Part shown: positions 26,089-34,350 of the stretch, piece after piece
Position numbering within the stretch: position 1 is the stretch's first letter
Layout of the letters: the number at the start of each line of letters is the position of its first letter
Assembly: GCA_045640985.1 (NCBI GenBank)
Contig: JAZUFZ010000021.1
Coordinates: 1-64,000, forward strand
Length of the DNA: 64,000 nt
Direction of reading: 5' to 3'
Source of the DNA: Colimorpha sp045640985
Lineage (GTDB): Bacteria > Bacteroidota > Bacteroidia > Bacteroidales > P3
Made by a program: the position numbers and the translations under genes
Notes under the pieces: generated by a model
What the model was told of the DNA's origin: nothing
Databases searched by the model: none
Seen by the model: only the letters and a program-made list of their open reading frames with translations

Positions 26089-27396
26089 TTATTTTGCGCG
26101 GAAATAGATGGTTACAGGAACTCCGTTGAAGTTCCAGAGTTCGCGCATCCGGTTCTCCACATAACGCTTGTATGGGTCGCGGATGTATTGCGGAAGGTTG
26201 CAGAAAAACACAAACTGAGGGTAAGCAGTTGGCAGTTGGGTAATATATTTGATTTTTACCCATTTCCCTTTCACTGAAGGTGGCGGGTTCTGCTCTTTTA
26301 CAATAGGTAGGAGGGCATCGTTGAGTTCGGCGGTAGAGATGCGTTGGGTTCGGTTGATATATACTTGTTTCGCGGCTTCGAGAACTTTGAAGATGCGCTG
26401 TTTGTTGAGTACAGAGGTGAAGATGATAGGCACATCTGTAAATGGGGCAATTCGTTCTCTGATGAGTTGCTCGAACTGTTTGTGTGTGTTGGTATCTTTC
26501 TCTACAAGATCCCATTTATTGACAACGATGACAACCCCTTTGTTGTTGCGCTGGATAAGACCGAAAATGTTGAGGTCCTGTTGCTCCAGTCCCTGTGAAG
26601 CATCAAGCATAAGGATACATACATCACTATTTTCGATGGCACGCACGGAGCGGAGTACAGAATAAAATTCAAGGTCTTCGCTGACCTTCTGTTTCTTGCG
26701 GAGACCGGCAGTATCAACAAAATTGAAGTCGAAACCAAAAAGGTTATAGTGGGTGTAGATGGAATCGCGGGTTGTGCCTGCGATTGGAGTTACGATGTTT
26801 CGCTCCTGATTGGTTATGGTATTGATGAAGGAAGACTTACCCACGTTTGGACGACCAACGATAGCGATTCTGGGAAGGTCGCCGGTGGGGTCTGCTGAAC
26901 CTTCGTCAAAGTCAGCAACTACGGCATCGAGTAGGTCACCTGTACCACTTCCGCTGATACCGGCAATGGGGTAGAGTTCCCCTAAACCGAGGGAATAGAA
27001 GTCGCTGATTTCGGTTGCGCGTTGAGGGGTATCAACCTTGTTTACCACAAGAAGCACTTTCTTGGGACAGCGGCGGAGCATTACTGCAACGTCTTCATCC
27101 ATAGGGGTAAGCCCCTCTTTGGCATCTACCAGAAAGAGAATGACATCGGCTTCATCAATGGCGAGTTGTACCTGTTTTCGGATTTCAATTTCGAATGCGT
27201 CATCCCCACCCACAACATATCCACCTGTGTCTATGATGGAGAACTGTTTTCCGTTCCAATCAGAATGACCATATTGTCGGTCACGGGTAACGCCACTGGT
27301 TTCATCTACAATGGCTTTGCGAGATTCGGTAAGTCGGTTGAAGAGGGTTGATTTGCCTACATTTGGGCGGCCGACAATAGCAACGATATTGGACAT
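26089..27396 (-). CDS. der: Ribosome biogenesis GTPase Der (EngA)
   Basis: The 435-residue protein has two tandem Era-like GTPase domains, each with GRPNVGKS (about 9-16 and 181-188), plus TxxD and NKxD motifs (NKVD, NKWD), and a C-terminal KH-like domain ending in GVPVTIYFR. It is needed for 50S subunit maturation. It lies 23 bp after the DUF5723 gene, so this housekeeping gene seems to be read with envelope genes. Confidence 0.97.
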   Translation of the reverse strand: MSNIVAIVGRPNVGKSTLFNRLTESRKAIVDETSGVTRDRQYGHSDWNGKQFSIIDTGGYVVGGDDAFEIEIRKQVQLAIDEADVILFLVDAKEGLTPMDEDVAVMLRRCPKKVLLVVNKVDTPQRATEISDFYSLGLGELYPIAGISGSGTGDLLDAVVADFDEGSADPTGDLPRIAIVGRPNVGKSSFINTITNQERNIVTPIAGTTRDSIYTHYNLFGFDFNFVDTAGLRKKQKVSEDLEFYSVLRSVRAIENSDVCILMLDASQGLEQQDLNIFGLIQRNNKGVVIVVNKWDLVEKDTNTHKQFEQLIRERIAPFTDVPIIFTSVLNKQRIFKVLEAAKQVYINRTQRISTAELNDALLPIVKEQNPPPSVKGKWVKIKYITQLPTAYPQFVFFCNLPQYIRDPYKRYVENRMRELWNFNGVPVTIYFRAK

Positions 27397-27419
27397 TGGG
27401 CAATTTGTAATTTTATATA

Positions 27420-28880
27420 TTATTCTTTGGCTTCTTTGGCTTCTTTTTCAGCATCAACAAAACGTTTGTTGCCGAAGAGAATGTTGAGACCTACTTTAAG
27501 GTGAAGGTCTTTGGCTTCAACAACATAGATACTTGAAACGTAGTCAGCCATAGCGTAGATCTGGATGATGGAAAGTGGCGTGAGTATGAGACCTACACCG
27601 GGGTTGAATACATCGAACTTGTTACCGTCGTTAACGAAGGAGTTTCCTGCTATAATTTCAAACCAGTTTCCAATGTTGAAACTTGCGGAGAGGGTAGTGG
27701 TGCTGCGGAAGTTGGCAAGAATAGGATCTCCAGAGGCATGACTGTTAAACCAGCCGTGTTCCCACTGACCATGGAAAAGGGCACCTACGCGGAGGTTTCG
27801 GGTAAGCTGATATCCGGCACCGAGATTGAGTTTGGTCGGAATCGGTTGGGTAAAGGAAGTTCCTTCGGAAAACTTAGGATTGAGGTTTTGTAACTGAGTG
27901 CGGTAGTAGCTTGTGAGGGTATCGGTGTTGAATGTTCCATTCTCCAGAAGTCCACTTCCCGTGATATCAAGTCCGGAGAAGGAAAATGAAGAGCTTCCTT
28001 CTGGTTCCAACTGATAGGATTGATCCCATTTGATACCTTTGCTAAGGTTGAGAATAGCGGCAGAGAATTCCCATTTCTTCCATTTGTAGGTAGCTCCGAG
28101 GTCGAAAGCGATACCATTGATTGGGGGAACGTATCCTGTGAGTTCTTCGGGTGATATAAGTGAGAGGTTTGCCGTGTCAATAGGCATATATGCTGCGGCT
28201 TGAAGATTGTAGTAGATGTTTGCGGTAAGGTCGCTCATGTCGGGTGTGGTGTTGAGAGTGACGTTGGTATTCGTAGTTGATATAGAGGAAATACCACCAA
28301 GGAGTTTTACTCGTCCACCTACTGTGAGTCCGAGATTTTCAAATTCATGACCGAATCCAATGGCGGTCTCCATATAGGCATATTGGTTGATGAGGTCTCC
28401 GTTGAGAATATCCACTTGAGAAATCACGTTTCCATCAGCATCAAGGTTACCTTGGGATAGCATGTTGATGGCTTCAATCGGGAGACCGACTCCGAGGCCG
28501 AAGATTGCGCGGGAATTGATGGTAATGAAGTTGTTGCCAAATGCGAATCCGATGCCAATGAGGTCTATTTCTGCGGAAAGATTGACAGCACTATTTTGGG
28601 AGAGTTTCCCACACATTTTATTGAAGTCGATTCTGGTTACGGAATCTCCTGGCGTATAAGTGAGCATATCACTCAAAGATAGGGGAGAACTGAAACTGAA
28701 ATCTACAGCGGGAGCTGTAATATACAGCATAGATTGAGAGGGAAATATTGCAGGATTGAGAAAGTTTGACTGAGGGGATCGTTGGGAGTGATAGAGCAAT
28801 TCGTTGCTGCCGATATAACTCTGTGCCGAGGCTGTAGCAAATGCGGAAATAAGCGCAATAAGTATAAATATTCTTTTCAT
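27420..28880 (-). CDS. DUF5723 family outer-membrane beta-barrel protein
   Basis: The 486-residue protein starts with a signal peptide (MKRIFILIALISAFATASA, cleaved before Q20). It continues with alternating amphipathic strands typical of an outer-membrane barrel, and begins with NELLYHSQRSPQSNFLNPAIFPSQ, a DUF5723-type opening (FLNPA motif also seen in PorV/FadL-like barrels). Function is unknown. It is 15 bp after a lipoprotein gene with which it probably forms an envelope pair. Confidence 0.75.
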   Translation of the reverse strand: MKRIFILIALISAFATASAQSYIGSNELLYHSQRSPQSNFLNPAIFPSQSMLYITAPAVDFSFSSPLSLSDMLTYTPGDSVTRIDFNKMCGKLSQNSAVNLSAEIDLIGIGFAFGNNFITINSRAIFGLGVGLPIEAINMLSQGNLDADGNVISQVDILNGDLINQYAYMETAIGFGHEFENLGLTVGGRVKLLGGISSISTTNTNVTLNTTPDMSDLTANIYYNLQAAAYMPIDTANLSLISPEELTGYVPPINGIAFDLGATYKWKKWEFSAAILNLSKGIKWDQSYQLEPEGSSSFSFSGLDITGSGLLENGTFNTDTLTSYYRTQLQNLNPKFSEGTSFTQPIPTKLNLGAGYQLTRNLRVGALFHGQWEHGWFNSHASGDPILANFRSTTTLSASFNIGNWFEIIAGNSFVNDGNKFDVFNPGVGLILTPLSIIQIYAMADYVSSIYVVEAKDLHLKVGLNILFGNKRFVDAEKEAKEAKE

Positions 28881-28895
28881 GATGATACCCTCCTA

Positions 28896-30230
28896 TTATT
28901 TTGATTCATTGTTTGAAAGTGGAATATTGAAGGAAACATGAGGATTGATTTTGAGATATACCTCAAGGTTCATAATGTCGGTAGTCCTGATAGTGACAGG
29001 TTTGTTGTCCTGACATTCGGACGAGTTGAGCATGGCGTTGAATTCAAAGAATCTTACATCCTTCAATTTGTTTAATTTCTCTTGGTCGAGTTGAAGGTTG
29101 ATTGTGCTATTTCGAGTTCCGTCAGAAACCCATACGGACGGGTCGAAATCAGCAACGGCAATAGGGGATCCTTGTATGATAGCGCTGGCATCGGTGAGAG
29201 GGAACAGAACATTGGAGTCGGCATCCAGCATGTTGCAGTTGAGAATTATACTGTAAGGAATGCCGTTGGTGACTTTGAGAATAAGTGTGGCTGTGTCCAA
29301 ATCAATGTTGAAATTGTTGGAGTCAAGGCTTGAAAATATGGAGTCAAGACCGGAACCAGCCTCTAATGGGGTTGCGAAAGAATAGTCTAAGTCGTGGATG
29401 CACATATTCATTGGGAAACGGGCATTGAGTGTGCTGTTGAGCTGTACGGAACGGATGGTAAGGGAATCAACCAGAAATTCGTCAATTCCGCTGAGCGTGA
29501 GCAGCTCCATTGCTGGAACTTCTATGCAAATCTGAGCTTTGTATTTGATACTGCGCGGAGACATATTGAGTAATTCTGTGGCATCGTAGTTGTTGAGCAG
29601 ATGCACAGTTTGAGTGTCGGCAGCGTTAAGTTCAATGTGGCAATCTTCAATGGCAATTTCCAAACTGTCTCCATTTGCACCGAATGCGATGAGATACAGA
29701 CTGTCGATATATCCTTGAGCATTGTGTTCTTCGATGAGGGATTCCAGCTGGTCTGTTGCCTCAATCTGGATGTGTGAGAGGAGGTCAACAATAACGCCAT
29801 GAACCGAAATGCTACTATTCAGGGCGGAGATGTTTTGGAAAAGGTCCAAATCTTTGGTACCGCTGAATTCATGAGCAAAACGGAGATTTGGTCCGATATG
29901 CCGAGGACTGGAGGCATGACGGCCATGGTGTTTGCTGCTGTTGAATTCAAGCTGGGTAGTAATGGTGGTATCATAGAAGACCGTCAATTGCTGGGTCACA
30001 GGATCGGAATAAACGAGTCCTGAGAAGGATTGAAGCATATTGAGAATGTCCTCGATGTTGAGTTGTGCATTGGCTACGGGAATGCCAAGATTGGGATCTA
30101 CATCTCCGGAAATCACAAAAGGATGAGAAAAGAGGTCTTTGTCCTCGTCTCTCATGCAAGATGATAAGAAAAACGCACCAATCGCAAGAAATGTTGCGAT
30201 GAATAAAAATGTTTTACGTTGATTTTGCAT
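28896..30230 (-). CDS. Large lipoprotein of unknown function
   Basis: The 444-residue protein has an SpII signal (hydrophobic 8-20, lipobox LSSC with C25) followed by acidic residues, consistent with surface or outer-membrane anchoring. No enzyme motif was found; the body is rich in beta strands, with repeated statements of LDxTAT/TLxL type. It is the first gene of the group with DUF5723, der and the ATP-grasp protein. Similar lipoprotein-barrel gene pairs are frequent in Bacteroidales, but the role is unknown. Confidence 0.7.
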   Translation of the reverse strand: MQNQRKTFLFIATFLAIGAFFLSSCMRDEDKDLFSHPFVISGDVDPNLGIPVANAQLNIEDILNMLQSFSGLVYSDPVTQQLTVFYDTTITTQLEFNSSKHHGRHASSPRHIGPNLRFAHEFSGTKDLDLFQNISALNSSISVHGVIVDLLSHIQIEATDQLESLIEEHNAQGYIDSLYLIAFGANGDSLEIAIEDCHIELNAADTQTVHLLNNYDATELLNMSPRSIKYKAQICIEVPAMELLTLSGIDEFLVDSLTIRSVQLNSTLNARFPMNMCIHDLDYSFATPLEAGSGLDSIFSSLDSNNFNIDLDTATLILKVTNGIPYSIILNCNMLDADSNVLFPLTDASAIIQGSPIAVADFDPSVWVSDGTRNSTINLQLDQEKLNKLKDVRFFEFNAMLNSSECQDNKPVTIRTTDIMNLEVYLKINPHVSFNIPLSNNESK

Positions 30231-30264
30231 AACTTATATAGGATATCGTATTATTAATAATTTA

Positions 30265-30272
30265 CAAAGTTA
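30265..30272 (-). promoter_or_regulatory. -7 element for the lipoprotein-DUF5723-der group
   Basis: TAACTTTG on the minus strand matches TAnnTTTG, 35 nt before the lipoprotein ATG. No -33 element is seen at consensus spacing. Confidence 0.5.
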
Positions 30273-30437
30273 CAATTATTTTTTGATTTGTAGATAATAT
30301 TAACAAAAAAAATTATGCTTCTTCATAAAAATGCGTAGATCAAAGCCACGATTGTCATACGCTCCTGCTATGTGATACCTCTCTGGTAAGAGCGTAGCTT
30401 CGGTATGGTTTTGCTGTCCCACGGCCGGCCGGAAGGG

Positions 30438-30525
30438 GGAGTTACCACGGAGATACCACAGAGATACTACGAGACACCAGAGAGATATCAGGGAGATACC
30501 AGAAAAATACCAGGGAGATACCAGC
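30438..30525. repeat. Eight-unit 11-bp array, GGAGATACCAC type
   Basis: Eight units in strict 11-bp phase occupy 88 bp: GGAGTTACCAC, GGAGATACCAC, AGAGATACTAC, GAGACACCAGA, GAGATATCAGG, GAGATACCAGA, AAAATACCAGG, GAGATACCAGC. On the other strand they read as (T)GGTATCTC units. The flank ACGGCCGGCCGGAAGGGGG matches the flank of the copy at 15460. A further partial unit (GATACCTCTCTGGTAAG) lies at 30374. The gap 30231-30797 has no supportable gene. Confidence 0.85.
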
Positions 30526-30554
30526 GCGGAGCCTCTGGGCCAGAGGCTCCGCGC
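30524..30554. repeat. Perfect 31-bp GC-rich palindrome
   Basis: The 15-bp arms GCGCGGAGCCTCTGG and CCAGAGGCTCCGCGC flank a single G. The palindrome abuts the last unit of the 11-bp array and lies 32 bp before palindrome copy B. With no T tract after it, it is not a standard terminator; a protein-binding or cruciform site is possible. Confidence 0.85.
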
Positions 30555-30586
30555 CAAGCGTATCGGCGTGACCGCGCGAAGGCCCG

Positions 30587-30705
30587 CATAACTCCCTTCT
30601 ATCTTCTTTTTATCTCCAGTTTATCTTTTTTCTATCTCTTATTCCAAGGAAAGGAGATAAAAAGAAGTTAATATGGAGATAAAAAGAAGATAGAAGGGAG
30701 TTACC
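30587..30705. repeat. Long palindrome, copy B (119 bp), with arms in 11-bp units
   Basis: Perfect 30-bp arms lie at 30589-30618 and 30674-30703, inside an overall span from CATAACTCCC to GGGAGTTACC. Units TATCTTCTTTT and TATCTCCAGTT repeat at 11 bp. It is the reverse complement of copy A with one extra 11-bp block, and it has the same orientation and length as copy C. Confidence 0.9.
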
Positions 30706-30797
30706 CCAGTAAAAAGCCTGAAAAACAAGACCCAAGAGAAAGAATTATCACGGATGTATTCTCATTCGTATGTGGAGTATCTTGTGAAGAACCCCAA

Positions 30798-32426
30798 TTA
30801 TTTTGCAGAGAAATATACCTGTTTTAAGTTCAGGTCGTTCATCGCATTGGACTGGAGTCCATGTACGTAGTTATGGGTAAAATGGAGAATCTGGTCATAA
30901 TAAAGCACGACAATCGGGGCCTCTTCCATGACGAGTGAATCCATCTGGTGATAGTAGCGGGCACGTACCTGTGGGTCTGGCTCGGAGAAGGATTTCTTGT
31001 AGAGTCTGTCAAATTCAGCATTGGAAAAATGGGTGTAGTTGGGACCCGCAGGGGCATGGTTGGAAGTGTAAAACAAGGACAGATAATTCTCTGCATCGGG
31101 ATAATCCGCAATCCATGAACCTCGGAACCAAGGTGATTTCCCTTGTGCCATTTGTTCCCGCAGAGCGGCCGGTGGCGTAACATCAATATTGATGTTTATT
31201 CCGATAATTCCCAATTGCTGCTGTATATATTTGCAGAGGTCAAGATAGGTTGAAGTAGTAGATAAATTAATCTCAGGAAGTCCTTGTCCATGAGGGTATC
31301 CAGCATCATTGAGTAGCTGAAGTGCGAGGGATGGATTATATTCATATCCGATAGAGGAAGATGAGTCAAAACCTGGTAGTCCACACGGAATAAAACCATA
31401 ACATCCTGGTGTACCTACATTATTGCGCATATACTTCATCATTTTCCTACGGTCGAAAGCAAGATTGATGGCTTTACGAATTCTTTTGTCGTTGAGGATA
31501 TTTTCATTATCAGGAGTCATGTTGAACCCCAGATATTCGGTATTGAGATATGGCGTGCTTACCATATTAATTGAAGAGGCATATTTCGATTTCAGTTGCC
31601 CAGTGTGGGTAAGGATTTCGTCTTTGTAACTCGGGTCTATGGAATTCATGAAATCAAGGTTCCCTTTTATGAATTCCAGAAAGGCGGTCTGTTTATCTAC
31701 GATAAAAGTTATGGCAACCGCATCGAGATATGGCAGAGAGTTGCCCAATGTATCTTGCTCAAAATAATGTGGATTTTTACGTAAAACCAGCTTGACGTTT
31801 TCTTTCCAGTATTGGAACTGAAAAGGGCCCGTTCCGCAGGGATGGTTGCGGAAATCTTCGCCATAGAAATCCACTACTTCCATCGGTACTACTGAGCAGT
31901 AAGGCATACTGAGCAGGCTAAGAAATGGGGCAAATGGATTTTTAAGACGGATGATAAAGGTCGTGTCATCCGGAGCGGAAAAACCATCCGGTGCTACTTC
32001 GTTGAAAATCCAGAGACCGGGAGATGCTACTGTGGAATCTAAAATTCGGTTGAAACTGTATAAAAAATCTTTTGCTATTACAAAGCGTGTAGAATCAGAT
32101 GTCTTGAATAGTGCATTCTTATGGAAACGGACATCATTGCGGAGGTGAAAAATGTAAGTACAGCCATCGGGCGAAATTTCCCAATATTTCGCGATACATG
32201 GTGAAACATTCAGGTTGGAGTCCAGTTGAACCAATCCATTGTATAATTGGGTGCATCCCCAGATAAGCGCTTTATCTTTAGCAAAGGCTGGATCTAAGGT
32301 TGCGATACCAGCAGACTCATTATATCGGAAAATTTGTAATTCCGGATGAGAATGACGGTGGCATGAAACTAATGAAAGTCCAACAAAACAACAAAAAAGA
32401 ACAAATACGCGAGAACGTTTCATCAT
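30798..32426 (-). CDS. Peptide/nickel ABC transporter substrate-binding lipoprotein (SBP family 5)
   Basis: The 542-residue protein has a lipoprotein signal (MMKRSRVFVLFCCFVGLSLVSC, lipobox LVSC) and the family 5 solute-binding fold, with DPAFAKDKALIWGCTQLYNGL at the N-terminus and the KAINLAFDRRKMMKYMRN motif near the middle. It probably binds oligopeptides or a metal chelate. The start at 32426 was chosen because the signal peptide begins there and a hairpin lies between atpC and this point. No ABC permease or ATPase genes are nearby, so its partners are elsewhere or it works as an orphan. Confidence 0.85.
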   Translation of the reverse strand: MMKRSRVFVLFCCFVGLSLVSCHRHSHPELQIFRYNESAGIATLDPAFAKDKALIWGCTQLYNGLVQLDSNLNVSPCIAKYWEISPDGCTYIFHLRNDVRFHKNALFKTSDSTRFVIAKDFLYSFNRILDSTVASPGLWIFNEVAPDGFSAPDDTTFIIRLKNPFAPFLSLLSMPYCSVVPMEVVDFYGEDFRNHPCGTGPFQFQYWKENVKLVLRKNPHYFEQDTLGNSLPYLDAVAITFIVDKQTAFLEFIKGNLDFMNSIDPSYKDEILTHTGQLKSKYASSINMVSTPYLNTEYLGFNMTPDNENILNDKRIRKAINLAFDRRKMMKYMRNNVGTPGCYGFIPCGLPGFDSSSSIGYEYNPSLALQLLNDAGYPHGQGLPEINLSTTSTYLDLCKYIQQQLGIIGININIDVTPPAALREQMAQGKSPWFRGSWIADYPDAENYLSLFYTSNHAPAGPNYTHFSNAEFDRLYKKSFSEPDPQVRARYYHQMDSLVMEEAPIVVLYYDQILHFTHNYVHGLQSNAMNDLNLKQVYFSAK

Positions 32427-32439
32427 GAGTGTTGAAAGA

Positions 32440-32463
32440 ATAGGTGGCCAGGAGACCACCTAT
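32440..32463 (-). terminator. Hairpin between atpC and the substrate-binding protein gene
   Basis: An 8-bp perfect stem ATAGGTGG / CCACCTAT lies in the 44 bp after the atpC stop. On the minus strand it is followed by TTCTTTC, a weak T tract, so it may be a leaky terminator or a processing site. Confidence 0.5.
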
Positions 32464-32470
32464 ACATACA

Positions 32471-32707
32471 TTATTGAGCTAATATTTCCAATTTGGGATG
32501 TTGGAATTGTATCACACCTCCGCGGACATTGAAATTCTGGGTATCACTATCGTTCACAACAATGCGTATATTACCTTTATTCAAGGCTGAAACGATGGGC
32601 GCATGATGGTCCATAATCTCAAAGAGTCCGCCGACACCAGGAAGTTGAACTAATTGAACTTCCCCTTGATAAACCAAACCGTCAGGTTTTGTAATGGTAA
32701 CAAACAT
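32471..32707 (-). CDS. atpC: F1F0 ATP synthase epsilon subunit, N-terminal domain only
   Basis: The 78-residue protein has the beta-sandwich of epsilon: MFVTITKPDGLVYQGEVQLV, GVGGLFEIMDHHAPIVSALN. The C-terminal helical hairpin, which inhibits ATP hydrolysis in other bacteria, is absent; short epsilon subunits are usual in Bacteroidetes. It lies 12 bp after atpD. The other F1F0 genes are not in this window. Confidence 0.92.
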   Translation of the reverse strand: MFVTITKPDGLVYQGEVQLVQLPGVGGLFEIMDHHAPIVSALNKGNIRIVVNDSDTQNFNVRGGVIQFQHPKLEILAQ

Positions 32708-32719
32708 GGCTGTAGAATT

Positions 32720-34234
32720 TTAGTTCTCTTTGGTTTCAGCAAGAATCTTTTCACCCTTGGCGATAGCTTCTTCGATAGTACCCACCAGGAGGAATGCGGC
32801 TTCAGGAAGATAATCCACCTCTCCGTCTAAGATCATATTGAAACCTTTAATGGTATCCTCAATATCGACAAAACGCCCTTCAAGTCCCGTAAAGGCTTCA
32901 GCAACAAAGAATGGCTGGGAGAGGAATCGTTGTACACGACGGGCTCTGGAAACTACAAGTCGGTCACTTTCGGAGAGTTCTTCCATACCGAGGATTGCAA
33001 TAATGTCCTGCAGTTCATTGTAGCGTTGGAGGATTTCTTTTACTCGCTGGGCAGTCTTGTAATGAAGGTCACCTACGATGTCAGGTGAAAGAATTCGTGA
33101 GGTGGAGTCCAAAGGATCCACAGCTGGATAGATGCCCAACTCGGCAATCTTTCTTGAAAGAACGGTTTGTGCATCCAGATGGGCAAATGTAGTAGCTGGA
33201 GCAGGGTCTGTAAGGTCATCAGCGGGAACATACACAGCCTGAACGGAGGTAATGGAGCCACGTTTGGTGGAAGTAATACGTTCCTGCATAAGACCCATTT
33301 CTGTAGCCAGCGTGGGTTGGTAGCCTACTGCAGACGGCATACGTCCGAGCAGAGCAGAAACCTCGGAACCAGCTTGAGTGAAGCGGAAGATATTGTCAAT
33401 AAAAAGCAGAATGTCGCGACCGCCAGTTTTTTCATCTCCGTCTCGGAAATATTCAGCGAGCGTAAGACCAGCCAAAGCAACTCGTGCTCTTGCACCAGGT
33501 GTTTCATTCATCTGACCGAATACCATGGTACACTTGGAGTCCTGAAGTGCTTGTTTATCTACCTTGGAAAGGTCCCAGCCTCCTTCATCCATACTTTTAC
33601 GAAACTCATCGCCATAGTTGATAACGCCAGCTTCAATCATTTCACGGAGTAAGTCATTACCTTCGCGTGTACGTTCTCCGACACCGGTAAAAACAGACAT
33701 TCCAGAATATTTCTTGGCTATATTATTAATCAGTTCCTGAATCAGCACAGTCTTTCCCACACCGGCACCACCGAACAAACCGATTTTACCACCTTTCAGA
33801 AATGGCTGGATAAGGTCAATAACTTTGATACCAGTATAGAGAATTTCTTGATTGGTTGCAAGGTCTTCAAACTTAGGAGGCTCGCGGTGTATGCCATATC
33901 GTTTTGAACACTGAGGCTGTTCCATACCGTCAATTGTTTCCCCGATGACGTTGAACAGACGTCCGTTGATTGTTTCTCCGATAGGCATGGAAATAGGACC
34001 GCCCATTGGAATTGCCTCCATACCACGTTCCAGGCCATCGGTACTGTCCATAGCAATGGTTCTCATTGTGTTTTCTCCGATATCCTGCTGACATTCCAAA
34101 ATGATTTTAGTGCCATCAGGGCGGGTAACAGATAGTGCATCGTATATGTCAGGCAAAGTGGCCTCTTCTTCAAAAGTGACATCGATTACAGCACCGATGA
34201 TTTGGGAAATTCTTCCTGTATTATGTTGCTCCAT
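32720..34234 (-). CDS. atpD: F1F0 ATP synthase beta subunit
   Basis: The 504-residue catalytic subunit has the P-loop GGAGVGKTVLIQELI, GERTREGNDL, DNIFRFTQAGSEVSALLGR and the PSAVGYQPTLATEMG region. It makes ATP at the inner membrane with alpha subunits encoded elsewhere. It is the first gene of an atpD-atpC pair with its own promoter (34275-34305), downstream of dprA. Confidence 0.98.
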   Translation of the reverse strand: MEQHNTGRISQIIGAVIDVTFEEEATLPDIYDALSVTRPDGTKIILECQQDIGENTMRTIAMDSTDGLERGMEAIPMGGPISMPIGETINGRLFNVIGETIDGMEQPQCSKRYGIHREPPKFEDLATNQEILYTGIKVIDLIQPFLKGGKIGLFGGAGVGKTVLIQELINNIAKKYSGMSVFTGVGERTREGNDLLREMIEAGVINYGDEFRKSMDEGGWDLSKVDKQALQDSKCTMVFGQMNETPGARARVALAGLTLAEYFRDGDEKTGGRDILLFIDNIFRFTQAGSEVSALLGRMPSAVGYQPTLATEMGLMQERITSTKRGSITSVQAVYVPADDLTDPAPATTFAHLDAQTVLSRKIAELGIYPAVDPLDSTSRILSPDIVGDLHYKTAQRVKEILQRYNELQDIIAILGMEELSESDRLVVSRARRVQRFLSQPFFVAEAFTGLEGRFVDIEDTIKGFNMILDGEVDYLPEAAFLLVGTIEEAIAKGEKILAETKEN

Positions 34235-34274
34235 AGGATATAATATTTTATATTTTATGCCGTTAATTGAGGTA

Positions 34275-34305
34275 CAAAATTACATATAATTACTGAATTT
34301 TGCAA
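34275..34305 (-). promoter_or_regulatory. atpD promoter
   Basis: On the minus strand, TTG at 34303-34305 and TAATTTTG at 34275-34282 are 20 bp apart, close to consensus, 40 nt before the atpD ATG. Confidence 0.65.
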
Positions 34306-34350
34306 CTTTTTTTATAGAAAAAAAACAGCATCTAAATATAATGTACTGTT

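Noticed and set aside
30374..30430. Possible tRNA or small RNA in the gap before the array
   Set aside because: No cloverleaf or T-loop sequence could be found; only a partial 11-bp unit is present.
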